DNA from: Arenicellales bacterium
Lineage (GTDB): Bacteria; Pseudomonadota; Gammaproteobacteria; Arenicellales; JAHEKD01
DNA: 64,000 nucleotides
NCBI GenBank assembly: GCA_028284225.1
Contig: JANQSD010000022.1
Coordinates: 1-64,000, forward strand
Reading direction: 5' to 3'
The position numbers were made by a program, and so were the translations under genes. Below are positions 38,365 to 47,200 of the stretch, in pieces (positions within the stretch are counted from its first letter, which is position 1; each line of letters starts with the position of its first letter). The notes under the pieces were generated by a model. The model had not been told where the DNA came from. It saw nothing but the letters and a program-made list of their open reading frames with translations, and ran no database searches.

Positions 38365-38473
38365 AGATCAGCATTCGTTCAGTGATGCTGATCTATACTG
38401 CACCCATACATAGAAAAACTTCCTCTCCTCTCTTGTGTCAATGAACGCCCAGCTAGTCTGGGCGTTCTTTTTT
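38365..38473 (+). ncRNA. Candidate small RNA: stem-loop, C/U-rich linker, intrinsic terminator
   Basis: A perfect 10-bp stem (AGATCAGCAT / ATGCTGATCT at 38365-38374 and 38385-38394) is followed by an unstructured C/T-rich stretch containing TCCTCTCC, complementary to Shine-Dalgarno sequences, and then by a strong intrinsic terminator. No gene reads into this terminator on the plus strand except the broken globin 250 bp upstream, so the layout is that of a Hfq-type sRNA. The 5' end and promoter are not clear; nothing else is visible in 38190-38360. Confidence 0.4.
38443..38473 (+). terminator. Strong intrinsic terminator
   Basis: GAACGCCCAG (38443-38452), loop CTAGT, CTGGGCGTTC (38458-38467) and six T residues. 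It is a textbook rho-independent terminator on the plus strand. Confidence 0.9.
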
Positions 38474-38547
38474 ATGTGCAAAAATTAAACTGAGTATTAA
38501 TCCGAAATCTGCAATAAGAATTTATTGCAGTTTTTCTTCTCACCACG

Positions 38548-38824
38548 ATGTCTATGATTTTTCTGCAATTTTCAGTATTCCCTTTGAACTGGCCGTTAGT
38601 ACACTGTCAGTTATGGATAGAAATGATGGTGGGTTTAGCGTTATAGAAGGTACAGATAGTTTAACCACAACCGGCCAGTATTGACCATGCACGCAGATGT
38701 GGATGAAGGTGTTGACCATAACTCGATTCAGGATCGTATCCATGGTTTATTAAAGGACAAATTCAATATAGCCCATGCGACAGTTCAGCTTGAATGCGGA
38801 CGCTGTGCTGAAAACAATTGCTAA
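38548..38824 (+). pseudogene. Decayed C-terminal remnant of a cation diffusion facilitator (CzcD-like)
   Basis: The end of the region, from ATG 38687, reads as MHADVDEGVDHNSI, then DRIHGLLKDKFNIAHATVQLE and two Cys in CGRCAENNC to TAA 38822-38824; this is the cytoplasmic C-terminal domain of CDF metal transporters (the VDEG.DH..., F.I.H.T.Q.E pattern). Just upstream, another frame gives ELAVSTLSVMDRNDGG and SLTTT before a stop, consistent with the preceding part after a frameshift. The membrane domain is missing. It is a non-functional fragment. Confidence 0.6.
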
Positions 38825-38833
38825 GCGGGGGTA

Positions 38834-39415
38834 TCAGTGGTTAAGGGTTTGTGCAAGTTGTTGAGCTGCTTTTTTGGAGTCTGATCGCAGTTGATTTATA
38901 TCGCCTAATAATGAAAGCGAGTCGACGTTAAAGTAAATACCCAATATCCCTGAAGCAACGACTTGTAACGATTTTGATGATGCTTGTTTAAACTCAAGCT
39001 TGAGTTCGGATTTGATGAGCTTAAGAACAGATCCAATGATATCAAGTAACTTTGATGTTAATTCTTGATTATCTGTTGCTGCGGCGATTAATGCTTCGGT
39101 AACCAGAACGAAATTCCGGTCTGAAAATTCACCATCAAATAGTCGGTCTAAAAAAGTTTTAAATCTATTTTTTTCCGGTAAATCAGTTGACAGTAGCTTT
39201 ATATAAGTTGCTGATTTCTGTTGATAGCGTTCTATTAAACTAGTAACTAGTACTTGGCGATTACCAACATGATGACGGATTAAAGGCCTGGCCAGCCCGG
39301 CTTCAGCGGCAACCTGTTCCAGAGTTGCACCGTTTAATCCATAGCAAGCAACACAACGTTCGAATGCATCCAGAATTTCCTCGAAGCGCTCTTTTTTTAA
39401 ACTGGGTCGACCCAT
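38834..39415 (-). CDS. TetR family transcriptional repressor
   Basis: 193 residues. The helix-turn-helix lies at NGATLEQVAAEAGLARPLIRHHVGNR (residues about 28-53), followed by the usual ligand-binding helices. It is divergent from the Rieske oxygenase operon, and a perfect 18-bp palindrome sits in the 84-bp intergenic region overlapping the start of that operon's promoter region, so it is very probably the local repressor. The ligand would be the oxygenase substrate or product. Confidence 0.88.
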   Translation of the reverse strand: MGRPSLKKERFEEILDAFERCVACYGLNGATLEQVAAEAGLARPLIRHHVGNRQVLVTSLIERYQQKSATYIKLLSTDLPEKNRFKTFLDRLFDGEFSDRNFVLVTEALIAAATDNQELTSKLLDIIGSVLKLIKSELKLEFKQASSKSLQVVASGILGIYFNVDSLSLLGDINQLRSDSKKAAQQLAQTLNH

Positions 39416-39433
39416 AGGTTGGTTTGATATCTA

Positions 39434-39462
39434 TTGCAAGAGCATGATAAAGCATGTATGAT
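39434..39462 (+). promoter_or_regulatory. Sigma-70 promoter of the Rieske oxygenase operon
   Basis: TTGCAA (39434-39439) and TATGAT (39457-39462) with a 17-bp spacer. It lies 38 bp before the first start codon and immediately upstream of the palindrome, whose occupation would block the transcription start. Confidence 0.55.
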
Positions 39463-39464
39463 TT

Positions 39465-39482
39465 ATTGTCAATATTGACAAT
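39465..39482. promoter_or_regulatory. Palindromic TetR operator
   Basis: ATTGTCAATATTGACAAT is a perfect 18-bp palindrome placed just after the -10 box of the divergent oxygenase operon and 50 bp upstream of the tetR start, the normal position of a TetR operator. Confidence 0.75.
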
Positions 39483-39499
39483 TTACTATCAAGCAAATC

Positions 39500-39751
39500 A
39501 TGCAATTAAAATGGAAAACCATTGTAGCCTTGGCAATCGTCTATGCGGCGGTTGTATTTGGATGGAGCTGGGTTTGGGGGTTGTTGTTCATCATGTGGAC
39601 AATACCGGCGCTTTATTCAGGTCAAACACATCTGGTCGAGCCAATCAGCCGGGATGAAAGTCCATTGCTGTTCTGGTTAATTATCGCTACCTGGATTGGT
39701 TTGAGTGTTTTTATGATTGCCGATGATTTGCTGCCGTTGCTAGGATCCTGA
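39500..39751 (+). CDS. Small two-helix membrane protein of the Rieske operon
   Basis: 83 residues with two hydrophobic segments (about residues 7-37 and 56-72) separated by SGQTHLVEPISRDES. It is first in the operon, 2 bp before the oxygenase start. I do not recognise the family. It might anchor the oxygenase or form part of an uptake or export system for its substrate. The HLVEPISRDESP loop resembles small proteins found beside other Rieske oxygenases, but this is only an impression. Confidence 0.65.
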   Translation: MQLKWKTIVALAIVYAAVVFGWSWVWGLLFIMWTIPALYSGQTHLVEPISRDESPLLFWLIIATWIGLSVFMIADDLLPLLGS

Positions 39752-39753
39752 CT

Positions 39754-40917
39754 ATGAGCGAGAAAAAAATGATGCATGTTTTGCCGCTTGAGGCATATAC
39801 CTCGCAAGCGTGGTTTGACCGTGAGCAGGAGATGATTTTTTCGAAAACCTGGGCGTATGCAGGTTTTGCTGAAGACATCAGCGAACCGGGCCAATATATT
39901 TCAGTGCAAGCAGGCTTAAACAACATTTTCATCGTTATGGGGCGTGACCGACGCTTGCGGGCTTTTCACAATATTTGCCGCCATCGTGGCACGCAGCTTA
40001 TTCGCGCTGTAGGAAAAGCCCAAAAAGCCTTAACCTGTCCTTATCATGACTGGACCTATGATCTTGAGGGTAATTTGATTTCCGTACCGGAAGAGCAGAG
40101 CGAATTTAAAGATCTGGATAAAAGTTGTCTGGGTTTAAAAAAAGCGTCGGTGGATATGTGGCGAGGTATGTTGTTTGTACATCCTAATCCGGATGCCGGT
40201 TCGATTATGGAGTGGTTTGGTGAGGTGGAACCACACTTGGGTCCTCATAATATAGAAGAACTGGTGGAATATCCTGATGCCAGGGTTGAATACGAGATAA
40301 AAGCCAACTGGAAAATCGTAGTCGAAAACTATATCGATGTTTATCATCTTGCCCATCTTCATTCGGGTACCCTGGCAATGTACGATCACGCCAAGGCAGA
40401 GTATGGGTTTTTCGGTCCTCATTATGCATTTTGGGAACCCTTGTCAGAGGATTATGCGAAAGATATTGAGAAAAATGCACCGACCCCTTTGGTTTTGCCG
40501 CTGGATCAACTCGGTGCCTCGGTGCCAATGTTGTTTCCGGGGATAGGCCTGGCTGAAAGTGAATCTAATTGGGCGACATTTATTATTACCCCGCTTGGAC
40601 CGCAGTTAAGTCGGGTAGAAAATCGGGTCAGATTAAAAAATGCATCAGAGTGGGAGTTTCAAAAACAGCAGTGGCGTTCGGCAAGTTTCTGGAGCAAATC
40701 TATTAAAGGTAAATATTCCCCCGAGGCAGCCGAACATGACGATGATCCGATGGCTTCAGGTGATTTCACAGCCGAAGATATTTATGCCTGTGAGCAACAG
40801 CAAAAATCGTTAAAAAGCCCGTACTTTGAAGTCGGTGCATCAGCGCAGAACGGCGAGAGTCCGGTCAGGCAACACCAGCAAGTAGTGCTCGACTTTGTTG
40901 AGGGTCGTTATCTGTGA
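39754..40917 (+). CDS. Rieske non-heme iron oxygenase, alpha subunit
   Basis: 387 residues. The Rieske 2Fe-2S ligands are Cys75-x-His77 and Cys95-x2-His98 (ICRHRG and CPYHDWTYD). The catalytic iron triad is likely Asp195/His198/His203 region in ENYIDVYHLAHLH: the bridging Asp195 and His198 and His203 follow the D-x2-H-x4-H pattern, and the third ligand lies further on. It resembles the aromatic/quaternary-amine (glycine betaine, carnitine) oxygenase branch. It is followed by its reductase with a 4-bp overlap, so it is an alpha-only, two-component enzyme. Substrate unknown. Confidence 0.88.
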   Translation: MSEKKMMHVLPLEAYTSQAWFDREQEMIFSKTWAYAGFAEDISEPGQYISVQAGLNNIFIVMGRDRRLRAFHNICRHRGTQLIRAVGKAQKALTCPYHDWTYDLEGNLISVPEEQSEFKDLDKSCLGLKKASVDMWRGMLFVHPNPDAGSIMEWFGEVEPHLGPHNIEELVEYPDARVEYEIKANWKIVVENYIDVYHLAHLHSGTLAMYDHAKAEYGFFGPHYAFWEPLSEDYAKDIEKNAPTPLVLPLDQLGASVPMLFPGIGLAESESNWATFIITPLGPQLSRVENRVRLKNASEWEFQKQQWRSASFWSKSIKGKYSPEAAEHDDDPMASGDFTAEDIYACEQQQKSLKSPYFEVGASAQNGESPVRQHQQVVLDFVEGRYL

Positions 40918-41972
40918 GTGATTTTCATCGATTAAAGGTTCAGGACACAAAATCCCTGATAGGCGGTATGGCGAAGTCAGTCATGTTTGAGGTCTCAACT
41001 GAGTTGACGGAAACCTTTCTCTGGAAAGCCGGTCAACATCTGACTTTGCGCTTCGAACTGAATGGTGAGGAGCAGCGTCGATCCTACTCGATCTCATCAT
41101 CACCATTTTCCGGTGATCCACTGCGAATCACAGTCAAACGGGTTAAGGATGGTTTGGTTTCAAACCACATCAATGATAATGTTAAAGCCGGTGACATCAT
41201 TGAAGTTATGCCGCCTTTTGGTGGGTTTTATCTTGAGCCTGGGGAAACCAAGCGCCGTACCCATTATTTCTTCGGTGCCGGAAGCGGTATCACGCCCTTA
41301 TTCTCGATGTTGGATTCAGTCATGTGTGCGGAGCCTTATTCTGTAGCATATCTGGCTTACGGCAATAAAAATCACAAAAGCATAATTTTTAAGGATGAGT
41401 TTGATGCGTTATGTGATGCTAATAAAGATCGACTGGCGGTATTGCATGTAATTTCCGATTCTTCCTTGTGGTCCGGTTTCACGCCATGGCGCAAAGGCAT
41501 TATCGACAAAGCAGCTATTGAAGCATTGATCAATGAAAATCCACCCTATGCCCAGGACGCCCAGTATTATATTTGCGGACCAGGTGGTATGAACACAGCT
41601 GTTAAAACCGCGTTGATGAGTTTTGATGTGCCTGCAGATCGAATTCATATGGAAAGCTATGGTGGAATGGTTGAGGTTGATGATTCTGTTAAGGGCCGGG
41701 CAGCTAAGGTCGAAATCGCACTGCAAGGGCAGACACATTTGATCAATATGGCCGCGGACCAAACAGTTTTGCAAGCAGCAAGAGCTGCCGGTTTGTCACC
41801 GCCGTTTTCCTGTCAGTCAGGTGTATGCGGTGCTTGTCGAGGCAAGTTAAACAAAGGCACGGTACACATGCGCGCCAGCATGGCACTGGAAGATAAAGAA
41901 ATACAGCAGGGAGCGATATTAACCTGTCAGTCTGTAGCGACTTCTGATTCGCTAAGTATTAGTTATGGGTGA
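40914..41972 (+). CDS. Ferredoxin reductase of the Rieske oxygenase (FAD/NAD plus 2Fe-2S)
   Basis: 352 residues. The N-terminal FAD domain has RRSYSISSSP (near 63-72), the NAD(P) domain has GSGITPLFSML and YYICGPGGMN, and the C-terminal plant-type ferredoxin has CQSGVCGACRGKL and a final TCQS Cys (C-x4-C-x2-C...C). This order, FNR then ferredoxin, is that of GbcB/CntB-type reductases. It passes electrons from NAD(P)H to the oxygenase. GTG start, coupled to the oxygenase stop. Confidence 0.92.
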   Translation: MSDFHRLKVQDTKSLIGGMAKSVMFEVSTELTETFLWKAGQHLTLRFELNGEEQRRSYSISSSPFSGDPLRITVKRVKDGLVSNHINDNVKAGDIIEVMPPFGGFYLEPGETKRRTHYFFGAGSGITPLFSMLDSVMCAEPYSVAYLAYGNKNHKSIIFKDEFDALCDANKDRLAVLHVISDSSLWSGFTPWRKGIIDKAAIEALINENPPYAQDAQYYICGPGGMNTAVKTALMSFDVPADRIHMESYGGMVEVDDSVKGRAAKVEIALQGQTHLINMAADQTVLQAARAAGLSPPFSCQSGVCGACRGKLNKGTVHMRASMALEDKEIQQGAILTCQSVATSDSLSISYG

Positions 41973-41992
41973 TATTAACTCTCAATTATGTT

Positions 41993-43318
41993 TTACATTG
42001 AAGTAAGTACATCTCGAACATTTTCAAACGCATTTTTTAATTGATTTTTGGGAATGCCACCGAATGCTAGTCTTAAAGCCTGTGGTGTCGCGTCTGTGAC
42101 GGTGAATGGTATGGCAGATGAGACAGCTATTCCCTGTGAAGTAAGTTGAGTGATTATCGGTTCGGCTCGTTGACCGTCGCTAAGATCGAGCCATGCAAAG
42201 CTGCCATAGCGGTGAGACTTAATTGCTGTATCCTTAAGAATCTTATGACATAAACGTTGTCGATTTGCACCGTCAAGTCTTCGTTTTTGTTCAGAAATTT
42301 CTAAGGTGCCATCCTCAATCCAGCTTGTCACAAGTGCTGATATTAAAGCAGGAGCATTCCAAGTAGTTGCCCGGATGGCATGGGACAGCGAATCGATGTA
42401 GTTTGTGGGAGCGATGAGATAACCAAGGCGCAGCCCTGTTGCGATGCTCTTTGAAAAGCTGCCGACATGAATGGTTTTGTCCGGTGCGAGTTCGATTAAA
42501 CTCGATGGTGGTTCTGGTTCAAGGAATGCATAGGCACTGTCCTCAATAATCAAAAGGTCGTGTTGATCGGCGACATCTATCAGCCGTAAACGGGTCCTTT
42601 CGTCCATCACTGTGCCAAGTGGATTATGGACAGTCGGCATTAAATAAACTGCGCGTAACTTATGTTGTTGGCATTGCTGTTCTAGTGCATCAGGACTCAT
42701 TACTCCATTAATACTCTCAATAGGAATCAGGTTCAGACCATGAAGTGCAGCGACAGATTTAAAGCCTGGATAAGTTAACGGATCTGTTGCAATAACGTCA
42801 CCAGGATTAAAAATACTGAGCGCTGTTATGGCCAGGCCATGTTGACCTCCGGAAGTGATTAATAAACGTTCCGGCGAAACTGTACCCAACGATTGATTGA
42901 GATAGGTGGCAATGATTTTCCGCTCATGAGGTCTACCACCGTGTGGCTGATAACGGAGCATGGCTTCAAGGTCACCGGCAGTTGCAAGACGCTTAAGTCC
43001 GGATCGTAATATTTCAGGATCTGCAGAGTCACCGGGCATATTGAATACTAGATCGAGTAAACCATCACAGGTAGTTTGTTCAACACCAAGTGTCAAAGGC
43101 ACTCCCTGATCGCGCACAAATACACCTCGCCCAGTCTCTCCTACGATTAAGCCGCGGCGTTGAAGTTCTCTGTAGGCGCGCGTTGCAGTTGCAAGCGCAA
43201 CACCATGCTGCTCGGCAAACAATCTGTGTGTGGGGAGTCGGCTGCCAGGAGTTAAATATCCATTCTGGATTGAATCAGCAAGAGTATTTGCAAGTTCTAT
43301 GTATCGGGCTCTGCGCAT
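41993..43318 (-). CDS. MocR/PdxR-type regulator (GntR helix-turn-helix fused to aminotransferase domain)
   Basis: About 441 residues from the ATG at 43318. The N-terminal winged helix is IQNGYLTPGSRLPTHRLFAEQ then ATATRAYRELQRRGLI, followed by a linker and a fold type I aminotransferase-like domain with SGGQHGLAITAL, YPGFKS, the PLP Lys in VGSFSKSIATGLRLGYL and YGSFAWLDL. MocR proteins sense PLP or amines, e.g. PdxR or GabR. The longer frame to 43405 would overlap the MFS start and is rejected. It is divergent from the MFS gene, a likely target. Confidence 0.88.
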   Translation of the reverse strand: MRRARYIELANTLADSIQNGYLTPGSRLPTHRLFAEQHGVALATATRAYRELQRRGLIVGETGRGVFVRDQGVPLTLGVEQTTCDGLLDLVFNMPGDSADPEILRSGLKRLATAGDLEAMLRYQPHGGRPHERKIIATYLNQSLGTVSPERLLITSGGQHGLAITALSIFNPGDVIATDPLTYPGFKSVAALHGLNLIPIESINGVMSPDALEQQCQQHKLRAVYLMPTVHNPLGTVMDERTRLRLIDVADQHDLLIIEDSAYAFLEPEPPSSLIELAPDKTIHVGSFSKSIATGLRLGYLIAPTNYIDSLSHAIRATTWNAPALISALVTSWIEDGTLEISEQKRRLDGANRQRLCHKILKDTAIKSHRYGSFAWLDLSDGQRAEPIITQLTSQGIAVSSAIPFTVTDATPQALRLAFGGIPKNQLKNAFENVRDVLTSM

Positions 43319-43389
43319 ATATTCACTGTAATTAGTACAATAAATAAATTGTATCAAAAATAAAATCATGCCACCATAGCAAACTGTTA

Positions 43390-44568
43390 ATGAAATTGGA
43401 AACAAATATGCCTAATTTTCTGTCTACAGCTCTGCTTGCATTGATATTGTTTACAACAACTTATGCCGTAAATCTTCAGGCGCCGTTATATGATGTTTAT
43501 GCAAGTGAAAGTAATGTCGGAGCAACTGCGGTAACCATTGCTTTTGCGGCTTACGTGGCTGGATTAATGCCGACCTTGCTTTTGCTCGGTGGCTTGTCGG
43601 ACCGCATTGGTCGTCGTCTACCAATTTCGATAGCCCTGTTGCTGACAATAGCAGCGACCTCGCTTTTAGTCGTACGACCAAACTGGGGGAGTCTTGTTAT
43701 CGCCAGAGTAATGCTTGGTATTGCCACTGCTCTGGCAACGACTGCAGGTACAGCCTATATGACGGAGATAGTAGGTTCTGAAAATTCACGACAGGCTGCG
43801 CTAATCGTAACTTCTTCAACTTCACTCGGTTTCGGTGGAGGTGCATTGGCCACCGGCCTAAGTCTGGCACTCCAGGGACAAACTTTCATGCCATTCAGTT
43901 TTATTGCGTTATTTCTAATAGCCCCAGTTCTTGCGTTGGCTGCATTCATACTACCCCCGGTTGATAAGCCAAAACGTGTTTCCCTTCTGCGCTTACCCGT
44001 ATTCTCGGCTGGAACCTGGGTATTCGGTGTTGCTATGGCTCTGGCCTGGTCAACAACAGGAATGACAATCGCAGTTGTGCCACTGGAATTGAAAAATCAT
44101 GGTCTTGGTGGTTGGACAGGCCTTGTCATTTTTCTGTCAATCTTTACGGGCTTTCTCTGTCAGCCGATAGCCCGTAGAATGACTAACCTAAGAGCGCTTA
44201 CTTTGGGTTTTATATTAGTACCGTTGGGCTTTTTAGTGTTGCTTACGGGCGTATGGACTGGATCACTTATCCTTGTATTAGTAGGAACGGGAATTACCAG
44301 CGCAGCAAGTTATGGATTCACCTATTTAGCTGCATTATCTGAAGTATCGCTTAGAGCGCCAGATAACCGGGCCAGGGCGACTGCAGGTCTTTTTGTTTAC
44401 GCTTATGTTGGGTTCTCAATTCCTACAATTGCTAGCGGTCTAATAGCTGACCTTTTCGGTCTGCTTCCAGCAATGGTCATTTTCTCACTAGCTCTGATAA
44501 TCATAACAGCGGTCACAGTCATCCTCTGGTTGAGATCCATTTGGCTACAGAATACCGTATTTGTTTGA
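43390..44568 (+). CDS. MFS transporter
   Basis: About 392 residues with 12 hydrophobic segments. GGLSDRIGRRLPISIAL (near residue 73) is the MFS loop 2-3 signature. The last helices are less conserved. A second Met (43408) is an equally possible start. It is divergent from the MocR regulator, so its substrate may be an amine or vitamin-like compound, but this is context only. Confidence 0.85.
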   Translation: MKLETNMPNFLSTALLALILFTTTYAVNLQAPLYDVYASESNVGATAVTIAFAAYVAGLMPTLLLLGGLSDRIGRRLPISIALLLTIAATSLLVVRPNWGSLVIARVMLGIATALATTAGTAYMTEIVGSENSRQAALIVTSSTSLGFGGGALATGLSLALQGQTFMPFSFIALFLIAPVLALAAFILPPVDKPKRVSLLRLPVFSAGTWVFGVAMALAWSTTGMTIAVVPLELKNHGLGGWTGLVIFLSIFTGFLCQPIARRMTNLRALTLGFILVPLGFLVLLTGVWTGSLILVLVGTGITSAASYGFTYLAALSEVSLRAPDNRARATAGLFVYAYVGFSIPTIASGLIADLFGLLPAMVIFSLALIIITAVTVILWLRSIWLQNTVFV

Positions 44569-44647
44569 AAATTAAGCTTACCTGTAGAGTACAACCGGTA
44601 GAATAGATAACCTTTATTGAACTAATACAGCGATTTTATTTTAAGTC

Positions 44648-46186
44648 CTAAGTTCTTGGACCTTTATATTCCTTGATGCCTTGTGGACCAAGCATGAAGT
44701 TAGTCAGATTACGATCAACGTGTAGCATTTTATGTGATAACAAGGCTTGGGCGTAGTCTCGAACCCGGTTTTGATGTTTGGGTGAATTTGCGATGTTGTT
44801 GAGTTCATGCGGGTCATTTTTTAAATCAAATAACAAAGGCGGCAATGCAGCGAAATGAACATATTTATAATCTTTATCGCGGATCACATTCAGGCAACAC
44901 TGGTCAGGTTTGAGTTTTAACTGAGTTTCATAAAACAGGGTCGCAGGATTGCGAAAGTCAAATTCGTAAAAGGCAAAATCACGGTGAGTTATGATTTCTG
45001 TTGCATTAATTTGAGGATGAAGTGACTGACCTGACAAGGTTTGCGGGATTTCACAGTCCAACCAATCAAGAATAGTTGGCATAATGTCGACGGATTCTGT
45101 CAAGTCATGTACCGGTTTACTTGAAATGTTTCCATCAGAAGCACAAGGGTCACGAATAATAAGTGGAATATGATAAGAGGCATCAAAGAATCCATTTTTG
45201 CCCCAGCACCAATGTTCACCTAATTGTTCACCATGGTCACTGGTAAAGATGATAAGTGTATTGTCCCATTGCCCGATTTGTTTCAGATGATTAAAAAGCC
45301 GGCCAAGATGGTGATCAACCTCAGAAATCAAACCGTAATATATCGCTGTCATTTTGCGAAGTTCATCATCACTAATAGTTTGGGTATTGATATCCGGCGT
45401 ATATTGACCAATACGGTTTTGATCTTCCAGCCAAGCTGCTAAATATGGGTGACTCTGACGTTCTGCCTGTCGATCTTTCAACCTTGATGGGACAGGGATG
45501 TCATCAGGTGAATACATATTGTTAAATGGTGTTGGTGCGATCAGCGGTGGATGCGGCTTTAAGACCACGCCATGAATAAACCATGGGTCGTGAGTGGCTG
45601 TTGTATATCCAATAATTTGATCAACAATAAATGCAGTATCACTGTCTTCGGATTTGTAACTGGCCGCATCAGTAGAAAAACCATTAGCGTGACGGTCTTT
45701 GGCTCGATATAAATCGTATAAGTCAGCGGGTAATTGATAACCCTTGTTTGCAAGTTCCTCGCCCCAGTAATCCAAACATTCTTCATTCAAAACCGCCTCA
45801 ACATCAAACCCGGGCAAGATGCCTTCATACGTTTTCAAGCGCGGATCATTGCTCGCCAAGCCTCTTGGATCAACGCTGGAGTCGGTATAACCGAACAGTA
45901 CCGGGCGATAGCCAGCTTTTTGTGCTTCTTTAGCGATGTTAGTGAAGCGGGCGTCAAGTGGTGTACCGTTTCTAACCGAGCGATGATTCATTGCATACAA
46001 GCCGGTTAGTAAAGAAGTTCTTGCCGGACCACATGGGCAAGTTGTCGTAAAGTGGTTATGGAAAACCACGCTGTCTTGGGCCAGTTTATCAAGATTAGGC
46101 GTTTTAACAATCGGGTGGCCCTGAAAGCCAAGACAATCAGCCCGCCACTGATCAATCGCTAAAAACAGAACATTCTTATGTTTCAT
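44648..46186 (-). CDS. Phosphonate monoester hydrolase/type I sulfatase-like enzyme
   Basis: 512 residues of the alkaline phosphatase/arylsulfatase superfamily. The formylglycine precursor is Cys52 in CGPARTSLLTG (C-x-P-x-R), metal ligands include Asp12 in AIDQWRADC and the later TSDHGEQLGEH, and HPPLIAP, YYGLISEVDHHLG and TLIIFTSDHG match phosphonate monoester hydrolases of Rhizobium/Burkholderia closely in my memory of that family. The enzyme would release phosphonates from esters and so feed the phn genes. It needs a formylglycine-generating enzyme, which was not seen here. It follows the AraC gene by 34 bp, same strand. Confidence 0.8.
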   Translation of the reverse strand: MKHKNVLFLAIDQWRADCLGFQGHPIVKTPNLDKLAQDSVVFHNHFTTTCPCGPARTSLLTGLYAMNHRSVRNGTPLDARFTNIAKEAQKAGYRPVLFGYTDSSVDPRGLASNDPRLKTYEGILPGFDVEAVLNEECLDYWGEELANKGYQLPADLYDLYRAKDRHANGFSTDAASYKSEDSDTAFIVDQIIGYTTATHDPWFIHGVVLKPHPPLIAPTPFNNMYSPDDIPVPSRLKDRQAERQSHPYLAAWLEDQNRIGQYTPDINTQTISDDELRKMTAIYYGLISEVDHHLGRLFNHLKQIGQWDNTLIIFTSDHGEQLGEHWCWGKNGFFDASYHIPLIIRDPCASDGNISSKPVHDLTESVDIMPTILDWLDCEIPQTLSGQSLHPQINATEIITHRDFAFYEFDFRNPATLFYETQLKLKPDQCCLNVIRDKDYKYVHFAALPPLLFDLKNDPHELNNIANSPKHQNRVRDYAQALLSHKMLHVDRNLTNFMLGPQGIKEYKGPRT

Positions 46187-46220
46187 GAAAATGGAAGATT
46201 TAAAATATCAGGTACTAGAT

Positions 46221-47072
46221 TTATAACTCGTTCAAATATTGTAGCGGCGTAATACCGACTCGTTGCTTAAAAACACGGTGCATATGGCTTTGGTGGCTGA
46301 AGCCGCATTCCTGCGATATTTGTGATAAGGGCATCTTTGTGAGTAAGGACTTTACTTTTTCGATGCGCAATTCCATAAGATAATCATGCGGACTAATGCC
46401 GTTGCTTTGCTTAAACATTCTTTGTAAATGAAATTCACTTAACTCGGCCAGCGACGATAACGATTCTAATGTGATTGTCTGGCTGAAATGGCTGTACATA
46501 TAATCCTTTAGTTGCCGATTAATTGCGGGACTTAAGCCACCTTTATAGTTGCGTTTCCTTTTTAGTGTTAATGATAATAATGCATCAAATAGTTTGTTAA
46601 TCGCTGTTTCTTTTTTTAAGTGGGATTCATGATTAACAGTATTAATGAGTTGATGAATCGAGCTTTTAAGGTTTAAATCATCACAAAAGGTAAGTTCGGG
46701 CACGTTAAAGGTTAATGGTTCGATGTCATATGTTTTAGCAACAAACCGCCGTATTGCCTTATCGGAAAAATAAAAGTGAAATAAGTTAATGTCGCCGCTA
46801 ACAAACCAGCTGGAGTCGCTATCCTCGGGTAACAGACAAATTGCGTCTTTATGACCATAACCGACACTGCAATCAGTGCGTGTAGTGCGGTAACCGCCTT
46901 CAAGGTATAACGACAGGGTATGGGCTTTATTGCAGTGGTAATCAATGTAGGAATCCTTATTGATCCAATTAGCAAAGCCAATCTCCTGATTGAAAACATG
47001 GCCATATAACAATTGTGCACCTGCTTGTTCTAAAGCTTGATAAGTGGTGATGTTATGTAACGCTGAAAACAT
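46221..47072 (-). CDS. AraC family transcriptional regulator
   Basis: About 283 residues from ATG 47072; a TTG at 47156 and an ATG at 47114 are also in frame. The N-terminal part is an AraC-type effector domain (cupin-like: DYHCNKAHTLSLYLEGGYRT), and the C-terminus has two helix-turn-helix units (ITLESLSSLAELSEFHLQRMFKQ and LSQISQECGFSHQSHMHRVFKQ). It is just upstream of the phosphonate monoester hydrolase gene on the same strand, so it probably controls it and the divergent EamA gene. Confidence 0.85.
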   Translation of the reverse strand: MFSALHNITTYQALEQAGAQLLYGHVFNQEIGFANWINKDSYIDYHCNKAHTLSLYLEGGYRTTRTDCSVGYGHKDAICLLPEDSDSSWFVSGDINLFHFYFSDKAIRRFVAKTYDIEPLTFNVPELTFCDDLNLKSSIHQLINTVNHESHLKKETAINKLFDALLSLTLKRKRNYKGGLSPAINRQLKDYMYSHFSQTITLESLSSLAELSEFHLQRMFKQSNGISPHDYLMELRIEKVKSLLTKMPLSQISQECGFSHQSHMHRVFKQRVGITPLQYLNEL

Positions 47073-47200
47073 CTGGCCATTTAGAAAATTGCAATACCAG
47101 CCAACAATAAACATTTCAACATCAGAAAACAATAAGTGCTTTGAAAATAACCGCAAGATTATGCAATACCTCCAGGCACCGATAAATTATTCTGGTTTTT

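Noticed and set aside
38552-38743. Minus-strand 63-residue frame
   Set aside because: It overlaps the CDF remnant on the other strand, lacks a ribosome binding site and has no domain.
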